A stretch of 64,000 nt of DNA, from assembly GCF_005925325.1 (NCBI RefSeq), contig NZ_SRMP01000001.1, forward strand, positions 372,001 through 436,000. The letters are read 5' to 3'. Both the position numbers and the translations under genes were made by a program. This document shows, in pieces, positions 37,458 through 46,535 of this stretch. The stretch comes from Pedobacter helvus. GTDB lineage: Bacteria > Bacteroidota > Bacteroidia > Sphingobacteriales > Sphingobacteriaceae. The notes beneath the pieces are model-generated. The model did no database searches, had not been told where the DNA came from, and saw nothing but the letters and a program-made list of their open reading frames with translations. Numbering within the stretch: the stretch's first letter is position 1; each line of letters begins with the position of its first letter.

Positions 37458-38966
37458 TTATTTTAAAAAGTTAACAGAGATATTTTTTCCCGACAAGAAT
37501 TTATTTTCAGCAGCCAAGTCGTAAGCAGTTTCATCGAAATCAGTTTTAATTGCTTTATCAGCACCGATAGACACTAAATACTTCAAGATTTCATCATCTT
37601 TAGAAATCAAAGCTGCTCTGTGCAATACCGTAACGCCTTCTTTATTTTTAGCGTTCACGTTTACCTTCAAATCATTTAATTTCTTCAACAAACCTAAATC
37701 TAACCTAGCAATAGCTACGTGATATAAAGTGCTGCCATCTTTTTGTGGAGCATTAATATCTAATCCTTTAGCAGTTAATAAAGTTAATTTTTCAGCAAAT
37801 TCATCGCCTTGAGCTTGCGGCGCACCAGGTCCAGCTGGTCTACCTGCAGGCCTGTAACTTTGCACCAAGTAATAAGCCAAATTGTTGCCAGCGGCGTCTT
37901 CCACTTTCACGTTAGCACCTTTTCCAATTAAATAAGCAACAACTTCTGGAGAACTAGCACTTACCGCTTGTGTTAAAGCTGATTCACCTTTTTTGTTCAC
38001 TGCATTTACATTTTTAACTTTTGGCGCCAACAATTCCAATACCGATAAGTTTCTACCCGAAGCGGCATTCATGAAAGCTGTATTACCTTCTTCATTGGCT
38101 TTATTTACATCCACTCCTTTTGCTAAGAAATACTTAATAATTTCTTCTTGATTTGGTCTGCGTACAATATTATGTAAAACATTATTACCCTCTTTATTGG
38201 TAGCCGATGGATTTAATTTCAAATCTTCTACCAGATATTTATACAACTCTAATGAAGCTGATGACATACGCCCGCCTTGCGAAGCATAAATTAAAGCTAA
38301 GCCAGATGGTTTTGCACCTTTAGCTAAAACTGCTTTCAAAAGCTCAATATTACCGCTTCTAGCCGCATAATCGAAAGCACTAGCACCTTCTGCATCAACA
38401 TCTTTGAAAGACAAACCTTTAGACACCAAGTAATCCGCAAGTTTCAAATCTTTATCAGCAGCAATGCTTAATAACAATAAGTTTGCGCCATTTGCATATC
38501 TCTTTTTAGGATCTGAACCTAATTTGAAGAAAGTGTCATATAAAGCAGTATTCGATTGGCCTGTAGAAGCAGCGTAGGCCACTACTGGCGTACCATAACT
38601 ATCTCCTTTTTCCACATCAGAACCACGTTTCAACAACTCGTTCACTAAATCCAAATTACCTTTGGCAGCAGCCCAGTGTAAATAAGTACGACTGTGGTGC
38701 GTTGCTTTAGTAACTGGGTTACCTTCTTGATCTAACAAAAACTTAATGGTTTCTAATGGTGCATCAGCGTTTATAGCCATAGCAGTTGGATCAAAATGTC
38801 TCTGATCTGATTCTGCCGGATTATTTCCTTTTGCAATTTCTGCTTTTACAGCATCTACGCTTGGTTTTTGCTTCCAAAAATCTGATTGCAATAATGAGTT
38901 TCTATTCTGCGCATTTGCTGAGCCTAGTGCAAATACAAATGAGGCGATAAGTGCTACTTTCTTCAT
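37458..38966 (-). CDS. exported ankyrin-repeat protein
   Basis: A 502-residue protein with a signal peptide (1-19, GSANAQ) and about ten to twelve ankyrin repeats, for example TYLHWAAAKGNLDLVNELLKRG, SALTQAVSASSPEVVAYLIGKG and TVLHRAALISKDDEILKYLVSIG. A Pro/Gly insert (about 370-385, AGRPAGPGAPQAQG) interrupts the array. It is the first gene of the redox operon, 4 bp before DUF2271. A periplasmic protein-contact role is likely. Ankyrin proteins occur with catalase or redox systems elsewhere, but the exact role here is unknown. Confidence 0.9.
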   Translation of the reverse strand: MKKVALIASFVFALGSANAQNRNSLLQSDFWKQKPSVDAVKAEIAKGNNPAESDQRHFDPTAMAINADAPLETIKFLLDQEGNPVTKATHHSRTYLHWAAAKGNLDLVNELLKRGSDVEKGDSYGTPVVAYAASTGQSNTALYDTFFKLGSDPKKRYANGANLLLLSIAADKDLKLADYLVSKGLSFKDVDAEGASAFDYAARSGNIELLKAVLAKGAKPSGLALIYASQGGRMSSASLELYKYLVEDLKLNPSATNKEGNNVLHNIVRRPNQEEIIKYFLAKGVDVNKANEEGNTAFMNAASGRNLSVLELLAPKVKNVNAVNKKGESALTQAVSASSPEVVAYLIGKGANVKVEDAAGNNLAYYLVQSYRPAGRPAGPGAPQAQGDEFAEKLTLLTAKGLDINAPQKDGSTLYHVAIARLDLGLLKKLNDLKVNVNAKNKEGVTVLHRAALISKDDEILKYLVSIGADKAIKTDFDETAYDLAAENKFLSGKNISVNFLK

Positions 38967-39504
38967 TTCTATTAGATAAGTTTATGAATGTGCTGCGAAA
39001 TTACTTATTTAGACTAAGTCTACATAATATAAATATCGCTTTTTTTCGCTTTGCGTCATTTTTTTTTATCTATTAAGGCCACTGTATATTAAAAAGTTAC
39101 TCAATTACCCTTCTAACCATGATTTTATAGATACACAGCCCATTTTTATCAGCTAATTCCAAAAAGTAATCTCCGGTAGACGCCCTATTCCCACTTATGG
39201 GATGCACTGTGCATGGTAAATGAAATCTAGAAACTGTGGTGTATTGCTTAAAAACCTCGTATATAAATTTAAATCGAAACATCTATGGAACTCATTAATG
39301 ATAGCCCGCTCATTTCGAAAATATCATTGATAAGCATCAAAATAGTGATAATTCCAATAACTTCCTAAGCGTATATATTTGCCAAAACAACCGTAATCTA
39401 CACAGCTTTTACAAGACAACTAAAATATCACGGCATTTTAATAGAAATTTAATTATTTGAAAAATAATGATTTGCATTTTTTTTAATTCATAAATCAAAA
39501 AATA
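38967..39504. other. intergenic region, no gene supported
   Basis: This AT-rich stretch separates the ankyrin gene from the tRNA-His promoter. A 61-codon minus-strand frame (39097-39282) ends in residues vaguely like a T9SS sorting domain (GDYFLELADKNG) but lacks any other support. The ankyrin operon promoter should lie near its right side; no exact consensus was found. Confidence 0.5.
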
Positions 39505-39535
39505 TTTGATTTGAATGTATAAAGTTGTACTTTTG
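39505..39535 (+). promoter_or_regulatory. promoter of tRNA-His
   Basis: TTTG at 39505-39508 and TACTTTTG at 39528-39535 match the Bacteroidota -33 (TTTG) and -7 (TAnnTTTG) elements exactly, with a 19-bp spacer. The tRNA begins about 17 bp downstream. Confidence 0.8.
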
Positions 39536-39551
39536 TGACACTAAAAAACAC

Positions 39552-39626
39552 GGTGGATGTAGCTCAGTTGGTTAGAGTATTGGTTTGTGGTGCCGAGGGT
39601 CGTGGGTTCGAGCCCCATCATCCACC
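39552..39626 (+). tRNA. tRNA-His (GTG)
   Basis: A full cloverleaf is visible: acceptor GTGGATG/CATCCAC with the extra G-1 (39552) opposite C73, typical of tRNA-His. The D arm is AGCTCAGTTGGTTAGAGT. The anticodon GTG is at 39587-39589, and the T arm is GTGGG-TTCGAGC-CCCAT. The CCA end is not encoded. A strong promoter and a terminator flank it. Confidence 0.97.
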
Positions 39627-39636
39627 CCGAGTTTAA

Positions 39637-39668
39637 AAGCAGTTCTGAAAAGAGCTGCTTTTTTTGTT
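39637..39668 (+). terminator. tRNA-His terminator
   Basis: AAGCAGTTCT pairs with AGAGCTGCTT (one G-U) around GAAA, followed by seven T. It lies 10 bp past the tRNA. Confidence 0.85.
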
Positions 39669-40176
39669 TAAATCATATTTCAAATCATTTAATGCTGATG
39701 CTTTGCTAGCGATCTAAACTAGATCTAGCCTCTACTCATCAAGCTTCTTTGAACAAATAGTAGTATTTCTAATAAACATCATTCCATATTAGATTCGGGT
39801 TTGTCGCATTTGTGCCTATTTTTACTTATCTGTCTGTAATTGTCGTGTTTGTCGTTTGAGGTATGCTATTTCACCGTCGGTCTACCGTCGGTCTACCGTC
39901 GGTGCTACGTTAATGAGAAGAGGCATTAATCTCGATGATAAATGGGCTACAGAACTCTAGCGCAAAACCCTAAAGGCAACGAAAAATCAGCTTGGCACAA
40001 CCTAATACAAACTTTTTTAAAAAAAAGCTTAATAGAGCTAGCATTAGGCAGCTGATTTGCAACTATTGATTATAAAGACTAGTTTAGAGATAATTAACAG
40101 CTCAGACATTCTCCTAAAGTTTCTGACTATTTTAAATTAAGAACCATTTTTTTCTATATTAACTATTTTAATAGTA
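39669..40176. other. intergenic region with phased repeats, no gene supported
   Basis: Between the tRNA-His terminator and the truncated S41 gene no open frame of useful length is seen. The region holds the ACCGTCGGT triplet (39873-39903). A short ORF fragment follows (ATG at 39913, 15 codons) that I cannot assign. Confidence 0.5.
39873..39903. repeat. three phased 9-bp palindromes ACCGTCGGT
   Basis: ACCGTCGGT, itself a palindrome around a central T, occurs three times separated by CT (period 11 bp). The copies therefore lie on nearly the same face of the helix, like protein-binding iterons. The left flank is TTTC, and the right flank starts GCTACG. No gene for a binding partner can be named. 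Confidence 0.7.
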
Positions 40177-40626
40177 ATGATCAGTAAAGTACTTTTCTAT
40201 AAAATTACACTTGGAAAGTTGCGTTGCGGTATTTTGTGCTTGCCTTTGCTGTTTTTATTTAAATTGACAAATGCCCAAGAAAAAGACACATTAAATACGA
40301 CTTTATTAAAGGTATTTCAAACTGTAAAAAGCAACTCTCTGTACAGTAAAAAGGTAGATTGGAATAAATTAGAACAAAGCATGTTTAATAAAACTGATGC
40401 TCCATTGAGTTTTAGTGAATTTAAAGATAAAGTTAAACTTTTGTTCTCAAGTATTGGCGACAGGCATGCCTCACTATCTATTAAGGGTCAAACGATCAGA
40501 GGATTTGAATTACATCAACTAAGACCATCACTGCTAAAGCAACTAAAGACAAGTCCCACTAGTTTACGCACCCAAATGATTGATAGCAATTACGGTTATA
40601 TACTTATACCAGGTAATTCACTAAAA
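40177..40626 (+). pseudogene. S41-type peptidase, truncated at its 3' end
   Basis: The frame starts with a plausible signal peptide (LPLLFLFKLTNAQ). It has the N-terminal features of exported S41 proteases, including KDKVKLLFSSIGDRHASL and a YGYILIPG strand that normally leads into the catalytic core. Homology ends near GNSLKDD (about 40626). The remaining frame to 40668 ([11 protein letters not shown]) is foreign sequence that belongs to the acr3 fragment in another frame. The catalytic Ser/Lys core is lost, so the gene is dead. It marks the left break of the island. Confidence 0.75.
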
Positions 40627-40627
40627 G

Positions 40628-40987
40628 ATGACGTACGCCCTACTGTTTACAATCATCCTAATGTTTAGTTTAAAGGGTGGTCAAATATTGGAGCTACCTT
40701 ATAATGTACTCAAGGTTGCAGCCCCTCTGATAGTGTATTTTATATTGATGTTCTTCGTCAGCTTCATGGTCAACTGGAGGGCTAAGCTATCATACGATAA
40801 GAACGTCGCAATATCATTCACTGCTACGGGAAACAACTTTGAGCTTGCAATAGCGGTATCTATCGCTGTATTTGGCATACATTCTCCGCAGGCATTTGTG
40901 GGTGTGATCGGTCCGCTCGTAGAAGTTCCCGTACTGATTCTTCTAGTTAAGGTTAGTCATTGGTTAAGAGTGAGGCTGTATACATAA
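40628..40987 (+). pseudogene. arsenite efflux transporter (ACR3/ArsB type), 5'-truncated
   Basis: The 119 residues match only the C-terminal third of ACR3 permeases: [21 protein letters not shown], then [25 protein letters not shown] and [20 protein letters not shown]. The essential N-terminal helices are missing, and the apparent start lies inside the junction with the S41 fragment. No arsR, arsC or arsM is adjacent. This is therefore the leftover end of a resistance operon brought in or cut by the island. Confidence 0.85.
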
Positions 40988-41281
40988 TGATTTTAAGTTT
41001 TTATATACTGTAGTCAGGGCTGATCTTACGTACTGGCGACTATAATTACTTTTGTTCAGTGGATACAGTTCGTTTAAACTCTCATCATAGCTTATGAAGT
41101 TTAGCTTTAAGGAGATTTATGAAGAGGTAAGTATTCGCCAATCTATCATAATTATAGGGTTCAAGAAACAAAATATTATATTTTTGACATAGTTAATAGG
41201 ATTTTTGCAAGTTCTTAGACAGATACTTCATGCTTTCCTAACAGGTAGGTGTTGATAGCAACTGCGCTTGTTCTTTATAAC

Positions 41282-42187
41282 CTATAGCTGATCAGCGAGT
41301 GACTGTATGCGAATGAATTCGAGCTCGCTTTTCCATTCTAAATTTTCCATGCGATAAATCACCCTGGTAATTATTGATCTACCATCATTGCCGTCTCCAA
41401 ATCCAACGATTTGAACTAGGGAGCCAGGTTTAAGTGGTGTGTGATGCGGCAGGAAAATCTTTCCCTCTACAATATACGGATTGTCAGGGAGAAGTTGTGC
41501 AATTGCACGCAAAGATCTGTTTGGGAGACCTATTCCGTGTATACCCAAGTAGAAACATACGCCTGGAGTGCCCAAAGTAATCGTTCGTAAGATCTGCCCT
41601 TTTAGAATTGGCGTACCCGCATGCAGGCGATCATTTTCTCCGCATTCAATCACGAAACCGTTACGCTCTGCAAGCAAACATAACAGTTCCCATTCGTTCG
41701 CAGTCTCAAGTGGCGCGTGATCAAGTATCACCTCGGTCTGTTCAACGGCAGGGTGAAGCCCGTGTGAACTGATGATCCTCTCCATCAGGTGGCTATCGGA
41801 TAAGGGGCTGGCCATATGCCGCACTTCGTCCTGGGCTATCCTTGAAGCACGATGCTTGCAAATTATCCTGAGACATGCATTTTGTCCTTCACAGAACTCC
41901 CATCGAAGTGAGATTACGGATCCTGAGAAAAACTTTACGAGTTCATTCGGGCCGATATTGCCCATCAGTTCAATGTCGGCACCTGTCTTAAAGAACTTGC
42001 CGTGTAGTGAGGCCGGGCCGTAGTCTGGTTCTTCATAATTAAGCATGATTTCTGCCGTGGAAATCTCATTGAAGGCTTTGGATATTTCCACACGGACCAA
42101 TGGGTAATGAGGGAGGTGGTCAGTGCCGGATATCCTTAGAATAAACGGGCGATTATCGGCCAAATCGGCCGAAGGTTTATAATCCAT
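41282..42187 (-). CDS. stand-alone VgrG/gpD-type (gp27-like) hub protein
   Basis: A 301-residue protein matching the N-terminal base of VgrG and phage late-control D proteins. The pattern is a beta-barrel (FFKTGADIELMGNIG, KFFSGSVISLRWEF), then CKHRASRIAQDEVRHMASPLSDSHLMERIISSHGL. The second barrel signature EWELLCLLAERNGFVIECGENDRL follows. It ends after HTPLKPGSLVQIVGFGDGNDGRSIITRV, with no gp5 OB-fold/needle or effector extension. No other tail or type VI genes are in the island. It may be a remnant, or a hub serving a system elsewhere. Fold recognition is moderate to good. Confidence 0.75.
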   Translation of the reverse strand: MDYKPSADLADNRPFILRISGTDHLPHYPLVRVEISKAFNEISTAEIMLNYEEPDYGPASLHGKFFKTGADIELMGNIGPNELVKFFSGSVISLRWEFCEGQNACLRIICKHRASRIAQDEVRHMASPLSDSHLMERIISSHGLHPAVEQTEVILDHAPLETANEWELLCLLAERNGFVIECGENDRLHAGTPILKGQILRTITLGTPGVCFYLGIHGIGLPNRSLRAIAQLLPDNPYIVEGKIFLPHHTPLKPGSLVQIVGFGDGNDGRSIITRVIYRMENLEWKSELEFIRIQSLADQL

Positions 42188-42377
42188 ATGTTATCTTTGC
42201 TATGTAGAGAATGAGGTGAGCCAAGTTACCCTAAATAGTTCAGACCCGCTAATGATTTATTTTGCTTTAGTTAAAACTTTTTACAGCTATAATTGTTGAT
42301 GAGATAGTTTTCCTCTTATGTCTGGAGTCGCCTTTATTCCCGATCTCGATTACTTAATATAGGCTTATCCAGTTTCA

Positions 42378-43028
42378 ATGAAAAATATCCTGCTTTTTGA
42401 TAGTGATCCCATTTTCAGGAGTAACATCGCCAGTTCCATTGGGGCAGATAGCCAATGGACCATTCTGGGTGACGGTGTGGATGTTTTGGATTTGGACGGC
42501 TACCTTAGCGGTCAGTCGGTTGATGTCCTTTTTATCGGCCTTGAGCTGCCATGGACGGTGCGAGTTGAATTGGTGGACCGGACCAGATCTATCTCGCCTG
42601 CGACACGTATAGTCTGGCTAGTGCGTGTCCATGGGGACGGCAGCTTCGCCGTCCCCCGGTTTGTCGATGGTATCGATGCCTATCTTTTAAGGGATGTTAA
42701 GCCCGTTGAGCTCCTGTTTTGCCTTCATCTGCTCAGCGATGGAGGCAGATACTTGTCCAATGAGCTTTATCTGTTGATTATGGCGGACAAGTTACGACAC
42801 AGCCCTTTCCCGCAAACCTTCTCCACCCAGCACACCGCATTTTCACAGCATGAGGTGCAACTGCTTCAGTTGGTCGCCAGGGGCATGAGCGAGGTGGGGA
42901 TTGGGCGGCAGCTCTCGATGTCTCTGCCTGCTGTGAAGCGCCATTTCGAGCTCCTTTTCGCTAGGACAGGGACTGTAAACTACGCTTCACTGATACGGTT
43001 TGCATTGCAAAATGGGATCGTTTCCTAG
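42378..43028 (+). CDS. LuxR-type regulator with degenerate receiver
   Basis: 216 residues. Residues 1-120 follow a receiver layout (ILLFDSD, VDVLFIGLELP), but the phosphoacceptor position is Gly54 instead of Asp, so it cannot be phosphorylated in the usual way. Residues about 150-212 form a LuxR HTH (FSQHEVQLLQLVARGMSEVGIGRQLSMS). It is divergent from the hub gene across 190 bp and followed by a small ORF and the amylase. G+C is higher than in host genes. Targets are unknown; the amylase region is possible. Confidence 0.85.
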   Translation: MKNILLFDSDPIFRSNIASSIGADSQWTILGDGVDVLDLDGYLSGQSVDVLFIGLELPWTVRVELVDRTRSISPATRIVWLVRVHGDGSFAVPRFVDGIDAYLLRDVKPVELLFCLHLLSDGGRYLSNELYLLIMADKLRHSPFPQTFSTQHTAFSQHEVQLLQLVARGMSEVGIGRQLSMSLPAVKRHFELLFARTGTVNYASLIRFALQNGIVS

Positions 43029-43092
43029 TATTTACCGTTGCGGAGAAGACTTATATACAAAATAATTTTACCCTATATCATACGCTGTACCA

Positions 43093-43383
43093 ATGAAAAT
43101 TATAAGAAAGGATTTACTGCTTAAATCGCGCTACAACTGGCACCGTGACCAATCTTCACTGCCTTCTGCCACCGTTTTCGGAGACCATTTTGTTTTCGGG
43201 CGGCACGACGGCCTTCAGGTACTGTGCATGATAAACAAGCTAATGGACCAAAAAGGTGCGCTTTACTACCTTCCATTGAAGATGGAGGAGATGTTGATCT
43301 TTCTTCCCGAAAAGCAGCTTACCCACATTCAGGTGAGATTATGGCTGGTACGCAACTGGGATAAGAGGATGATAATCAGATGA
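43093..43383 (+). CDS. hypothetical protein upstream of the amylase
   Basis: A 96-residue basic, soluble protein with no signal peptide. Segments SATVFGDHFVFGRHDGLQVLCMINKLMD and LPLKMEEMLIFLPEKQL do not match a family I know. It lies 65 bp after the LuxR-type gene and about 95 bp before the amylase start, so the three may share a transcript. Evidence is an open frame with composition like its neighbours. Confidence 0.5.
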   Translation: MKIIRKDLLLKSRYNWHRDQSSLPSATVFGDHFVFGRHDGLQVLCMINKLMDQKGALYYLPLKMEEMLIFLPEKQLTHIQVRLWLVRNWDKRMIIR

Positions 43384-43478
43384 ACTTGGACATTTGTCCA
43401 CTGCCAGATGCCTATCTCCCTATAAGACGACTTAAGCGATCCAGAAATATTCTTAAATTTTAATCCCTCTTTAGTGGA

Positions 43479-44972
43479 ATGGAAAACTATACCCTGATAT
43501 AGTATTTTCATTGGTATCTTCCGTCCGATGGCCTTCACTGGAACCGGCTTGCGCAGGAAGCGCCAAGGTTAAAAGCCATGGGCATTGACAGCGTTTGGCT
43601 CCCACCGGCCTATAAGGGCATGTCGGGCAGCAGCTCAACCGGCTATGATTCATATGATCTCTACGACCTTGGGGAGTTCGACCAAAAGGGCGGCGTCGCT
43701 ACAAAATATGGGACCAGGGAACAGTTGCTGGAAGCCGTCGAAAGTGCCAAAAATAATGGGCTGCGTATCTATATGGATATCACCGTCAACCATCTGGGCG
43801 GGGGCGAACAGACCGAGCGTATTTGCGTCCGCAAGGTCGCTCCATTTGAAAGAAATAGTTTTATTTCAGATGAGTTTTTGATCAATGCCTTTACGAAATT
43901 CTCCTATCCCGCCAGGAAAGGCAAGTATTCACTCTTCGAATGGAACTTCCAGTGTTTCAGCGGGGTCGACTTCGATGAGCTATCCAGACAGGCCGGGGCG
44001 ATCTACCGCATACAGAACCAATATGGACAGGACTGGGACGATGTTCCTGGAACCGAGTTTGGCAACTATGATTATCTTATGCTCAGCAATATAGATTTCC
44101 GCAACCCAGAGGTTAGGGCTGAGCTCAACCGCTGGGGAGAGTGGCTCCAACGGACAGTAGGCTTTGACGGCGTCCGCCTAGACGCCGTCAAGCATATACC
44201 GGCTGCATTTTTCAATGAGTGGCTGGACGGCTTGCAAGCTGGGCAAGCTGAGCTTTTTGCAGTGGGCGAATATTGGGCACCACAAGACCTGCCATCGATG
44301 CTGGCCTATCTGGAACGGACAGGCGGTCGGATGTCTCTCTTTGATGCATGCATGCAGGAGAATTTCGCCAAGGCTTCCAACGATGGCAATTGCTTCGACC
44401 TGACCCGCATCTTTGAGGGAACACTTGTTGCCTGTCGTCCTGAGCTTGCCGTAACCTTGGTGGAGAACCATGATACCCAGCCACTCCAGGCGCTAGAACG
44501 ACCAGTGGCCCATTGGTTTCGGCCTTTGGCCTATGCTTTGATCCTGCTCAGGTCACAAGGTTATCCCTGTGTATTCTATCCAGATATCTATGGTGCAGTA
44601 TATACCGACATTGGCGGGGATGGCCAGTTTTATGACATAGAACTATCCCCTGTAGATCAGTTGGAGGCGATGCTGCGCTTAAGGAAGTGCTGCGCATATG
44701 GGCTGCAGAAAGACTATTTTGACCATCCGAACTGCATTGGCTGGGTCAGGCAGGGAGTTCCCGGATGGGGGGAGAGTGGAATGGCGGTAATCATGTCAAA
44801 TGGCGACATGTGCCGAAAGCGGATGGAGATGGGCATTGCATTCGCCGGGCTTCTGTTTTCCGATGCGCTTGGGGGAAGCACAACGAGAGTATTGGTCGAT
44901 GCTAATGGTTGGGCGGAGTTTATTTGCCCAGCGAAGGGCGTGGCGGCTTGGACTATACATAAGGATAGATAA
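43479..44972 (+). pseudogene. GH13 alpha-amylase (cytoplasmic type) with in-frame amber codon
   Basis: The reading frame from ATG 43479 begins MENYTLI, then a TAG (43500-43502), then YFHWYLPSDGLHWNRLAQEA. GH13_5 amylases have QYFHWY or QYFEWY here, so CAG has become TAG. The rest is intact. Counting from ATG 43578, region I is DITVNH, region II GFDGVRLDAVKH with nucleophile Asp202, region III AVGEYW with acid/base Glu231, and region IV VENHD with Asp299. There is no signal peptide. No ATG, GTG or TTG lies between the TAG and ATG 43578, and a start there would lose barrel strand 1. It is either a recent pseudogene, a sequencing error or a readthrough case. Confidence 0.85.
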
Positions 44973-44996
44973 AGGACTGAGCCCAACTGTAGCGGC

Positions 44997-45026
44997 AAAA
45001 AAAAAGCATCTGCCACCGGCAGATGC
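44997..45026 (-). terminator. terminator of the cold-shock gene
   Basis: GCATCTGCC-ACC-GGCAGATGC (45006-45026) is a perfect 9-bp stem. On the minus strand it is followed by nine or more T. It lies 24 bp after the cold-shock gene stop. Confidence 0.9.
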
Positions 45027-45049
45027 TCACAATTATAAGAAGGAAATAC

Positions 45050-45238
45050 TTAATCTATCTTAACATTTACTGCGTTTAGGCCTTTTTTGCCCTGTTCCAC
45101 ATCATAGCTAACCGTATCGTGCTCACGAATTTCGTCGATAAGGCCAGAGATGTGCACAAAAATTTCGTTGTCACCGTTTGATGGGGTGATAAATCCGAAA
45201 CCTTTGGTTTCATTGAAAAACTTTACTGTTCCTTGCAT
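45050..45238 (-). CDS. cold-shock domain protein (CspA family)
   Basis: Single-stranded nucleic acid chaperone, 62 residues. RNP1 KGFGFI and RNP2 IFVHIS are both present in a complete cold-shock fold (MQGTVKFFNETKGFGFITP). The start at 45238 is the family start; an upstream in-frame ATG at 45262 would add eight residues. An exact TAnnTTTG promoter element lies at 45260-45267 on the minus strand, too close for that longer start. It has a strong terminator of its own. It sits with a bestrophin and a desaturase, which together suggest a cold or membrane stress cargo. Confidence 0.95.
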   Translation of the reverse strand: MQGTVKFFNETKGFGFITPSNGDNEIFVHISGLIDEIREHDTVSYDVEQGKKGLNAVNVKID

Positions 45239-45452
45239 TATATTATTTTTAATAAGATGCAAATATAATATAATTTATTGAAATTCAGTGGTTTTTTATT
45301 ATTTATTTAAATTATAAATTTAGTTTTGTCAAATTGCAATGGAATGATTTGATAGTATAGTTCTTCTGTGCGTGTTTCAGCAGTCAAGGATATCGTCATA
45401 GTGTCGGATCAGTTAACATGGGCAAGCGTTGGATCAACTGATCATGCCTCAA

Positions 45453-46343
45453 TTACATTAGAATTCCATCTCTGGGCTGCCGCCTGCTTGGTAGCACGAC
45501 ATCGCCCAGCATTTCCTTCAGATCAATTTCTATAATCTTACTTAGGGCGATTACGGGAATATCATTTTCACGATTTGCAAATGGATCCTGTATTTCAATG
45601 GCAATTTGCTCAATTGCCAAAAATATAAAGATTACGGCAATCGATACAGGTACGGTCAGCAAAGCAAGTTCAGCCATTCCGAAAGGGACCATTAGCGCAA
45701 ATAGGTGAACCAGGATGCTTGTAAAGTAGCTGTAGGGTAATGGGAATGGTGTATTTTTGATGCGCTCTGACGCGCCAAAGCTAGCCGTCAGATGGGAAAT
45801 CATATCCGACAGCCTTAGCATCTCGAAGTTGGTCAGCTGTCCATCCTTCTCCAACAGTTTAACTGCATATAGATTATGTAAGAGCAACAGGTTGGGCAGG
45901 TTCTGCTTACCTATCAACTGGCGGTGCTCGTCTTCAGCCAAAAAAGGCTTAATGATATCTGTATACCGTTGTTGCCTAAGGCTATACCCCATAGCATATA
46001 CAATTGCAATCTGCCTATAGATGACGCTTTCCAGGTGCTTCCTGGGAAGGCCCGATTGATGGGTAAAAGCGATAAGCTGTCCAGCAAAGCTACGAGAAGT
46101 GTTTACCACGTCGCCCCATATCTTTCTTGCTTCCCACCATCTGTCATAGGCGGAACTTATTCTAAAGCCCATCAGGATAGACAGTACGATACCGATCATC
46201 GAGATCACGCCACTTAGCGATAGATCAATTGCCAAATAGTCCAGGGCAAAATTCACGACAACGACAAATAGGCTGTGGAGCAGCAGGCCTGCCCACATAC
46301 GGTACAAGATCCTCGCGGCCCTAATGTTAACTCCAATTACCAT
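45453..46343 (-). CDS. bestrophin-family channel
   Basis: Inner-membrane anion or ion channel of the bestrophin/UPF0187 family, 296 residues. Typical features are LSILMGFRISSAYDRWWEARKIWG, two N-terminal helices (about 12-60), two later helices (about 205-250), and the NDIP-like segment FANRENDIPVIALSKIIEIDLKEMLG near the end. Its stop and the next small ORF are closely spaced. Ion selectivity cannot be told from sequence. Confidence 0.92.
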   Translation of the reverse strand: MVIGVNIRAARILYRMWAGLLLHSLFVVVVNFALDYLAIDLSLSGVISMIGIVLSILMGFRISSAYDRWWEARKIWGDVVNTSRSFAGQLIAFTHQSGLPRKHLESVIYRQIAIVYAMGYSLRQQRYTDIIKPFLAEDEHRQLIGKQNLPNLLLLHNLYAVKLLEKDGQLTNFEMLRLSDMISHLTASFGASERIKNTPFPLPYSYFTSILVHLFALMVPFGMAELALLTVPVSIAVIFIFLAIEQIAIEIQDPFANRENDIPVIALSKIIEIDLKEMLGDVVLPSRRQPRDGILM

Positions 46344-46372
46344 AGGGCATATTCAAAGTCATAGCGCATTTT

Positions 46373-46510
46373 TCAACCATTTTTCTTTTTTTTAGGAGGG
46401 TCAAGGTCAGCCGATTTAGATAGCTTACTAGTCTGATAGTCGGACTTACTTGTTTTAGGTTTGTCCGAGGGCGATTTCTTTGTGTTTTTGGTGTTCTTGT
46501 CTTTACTCAT
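46373..46510 (-). CDS. small lysine-rich protein (45 residues)
   Basis: A 45-codon frame running from ATG 46510 to TGA 46375-46373 gives MSKDKNTKNTKKSPSDKP and continues, very rich in Lys, Ser, Thr and Asp and disordered. It lies in the 192-bp gap between the bestrophin and desaturase genes on the same strand, with sensible spacing. Short Lys-rich proteins of this style occur in related bacteria (recall). No function is assigned. Confidence 0.4.
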   Translation of the reverse strand: MSKDKNTKNTKKSPSDKPKTSKSDYQTSKLSKSADLDPPKKKKNG

Positions 46511-46535
46511 GATATTGTTGGATTAAGTCTGATTT

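Noticed and set aside
39097..39282. 61-codon minus-strand frame with a T9SS-like tail
   Set aside because: Only a faint resemblance in the last 25 residues; no upstream domain, no signal peptide.
41094..41192. 32-codon ORF starting MKFSFKEIYEEVSIRQ
   Set aside because: Too short, with no family match; perhaps a gene fragment in the 294-bp gap.
44178..44484. Two long antisense frames inside the amylase
   Set aside because: Shadows caused by higher G+C; the amylase frame carries all conserved motifs.
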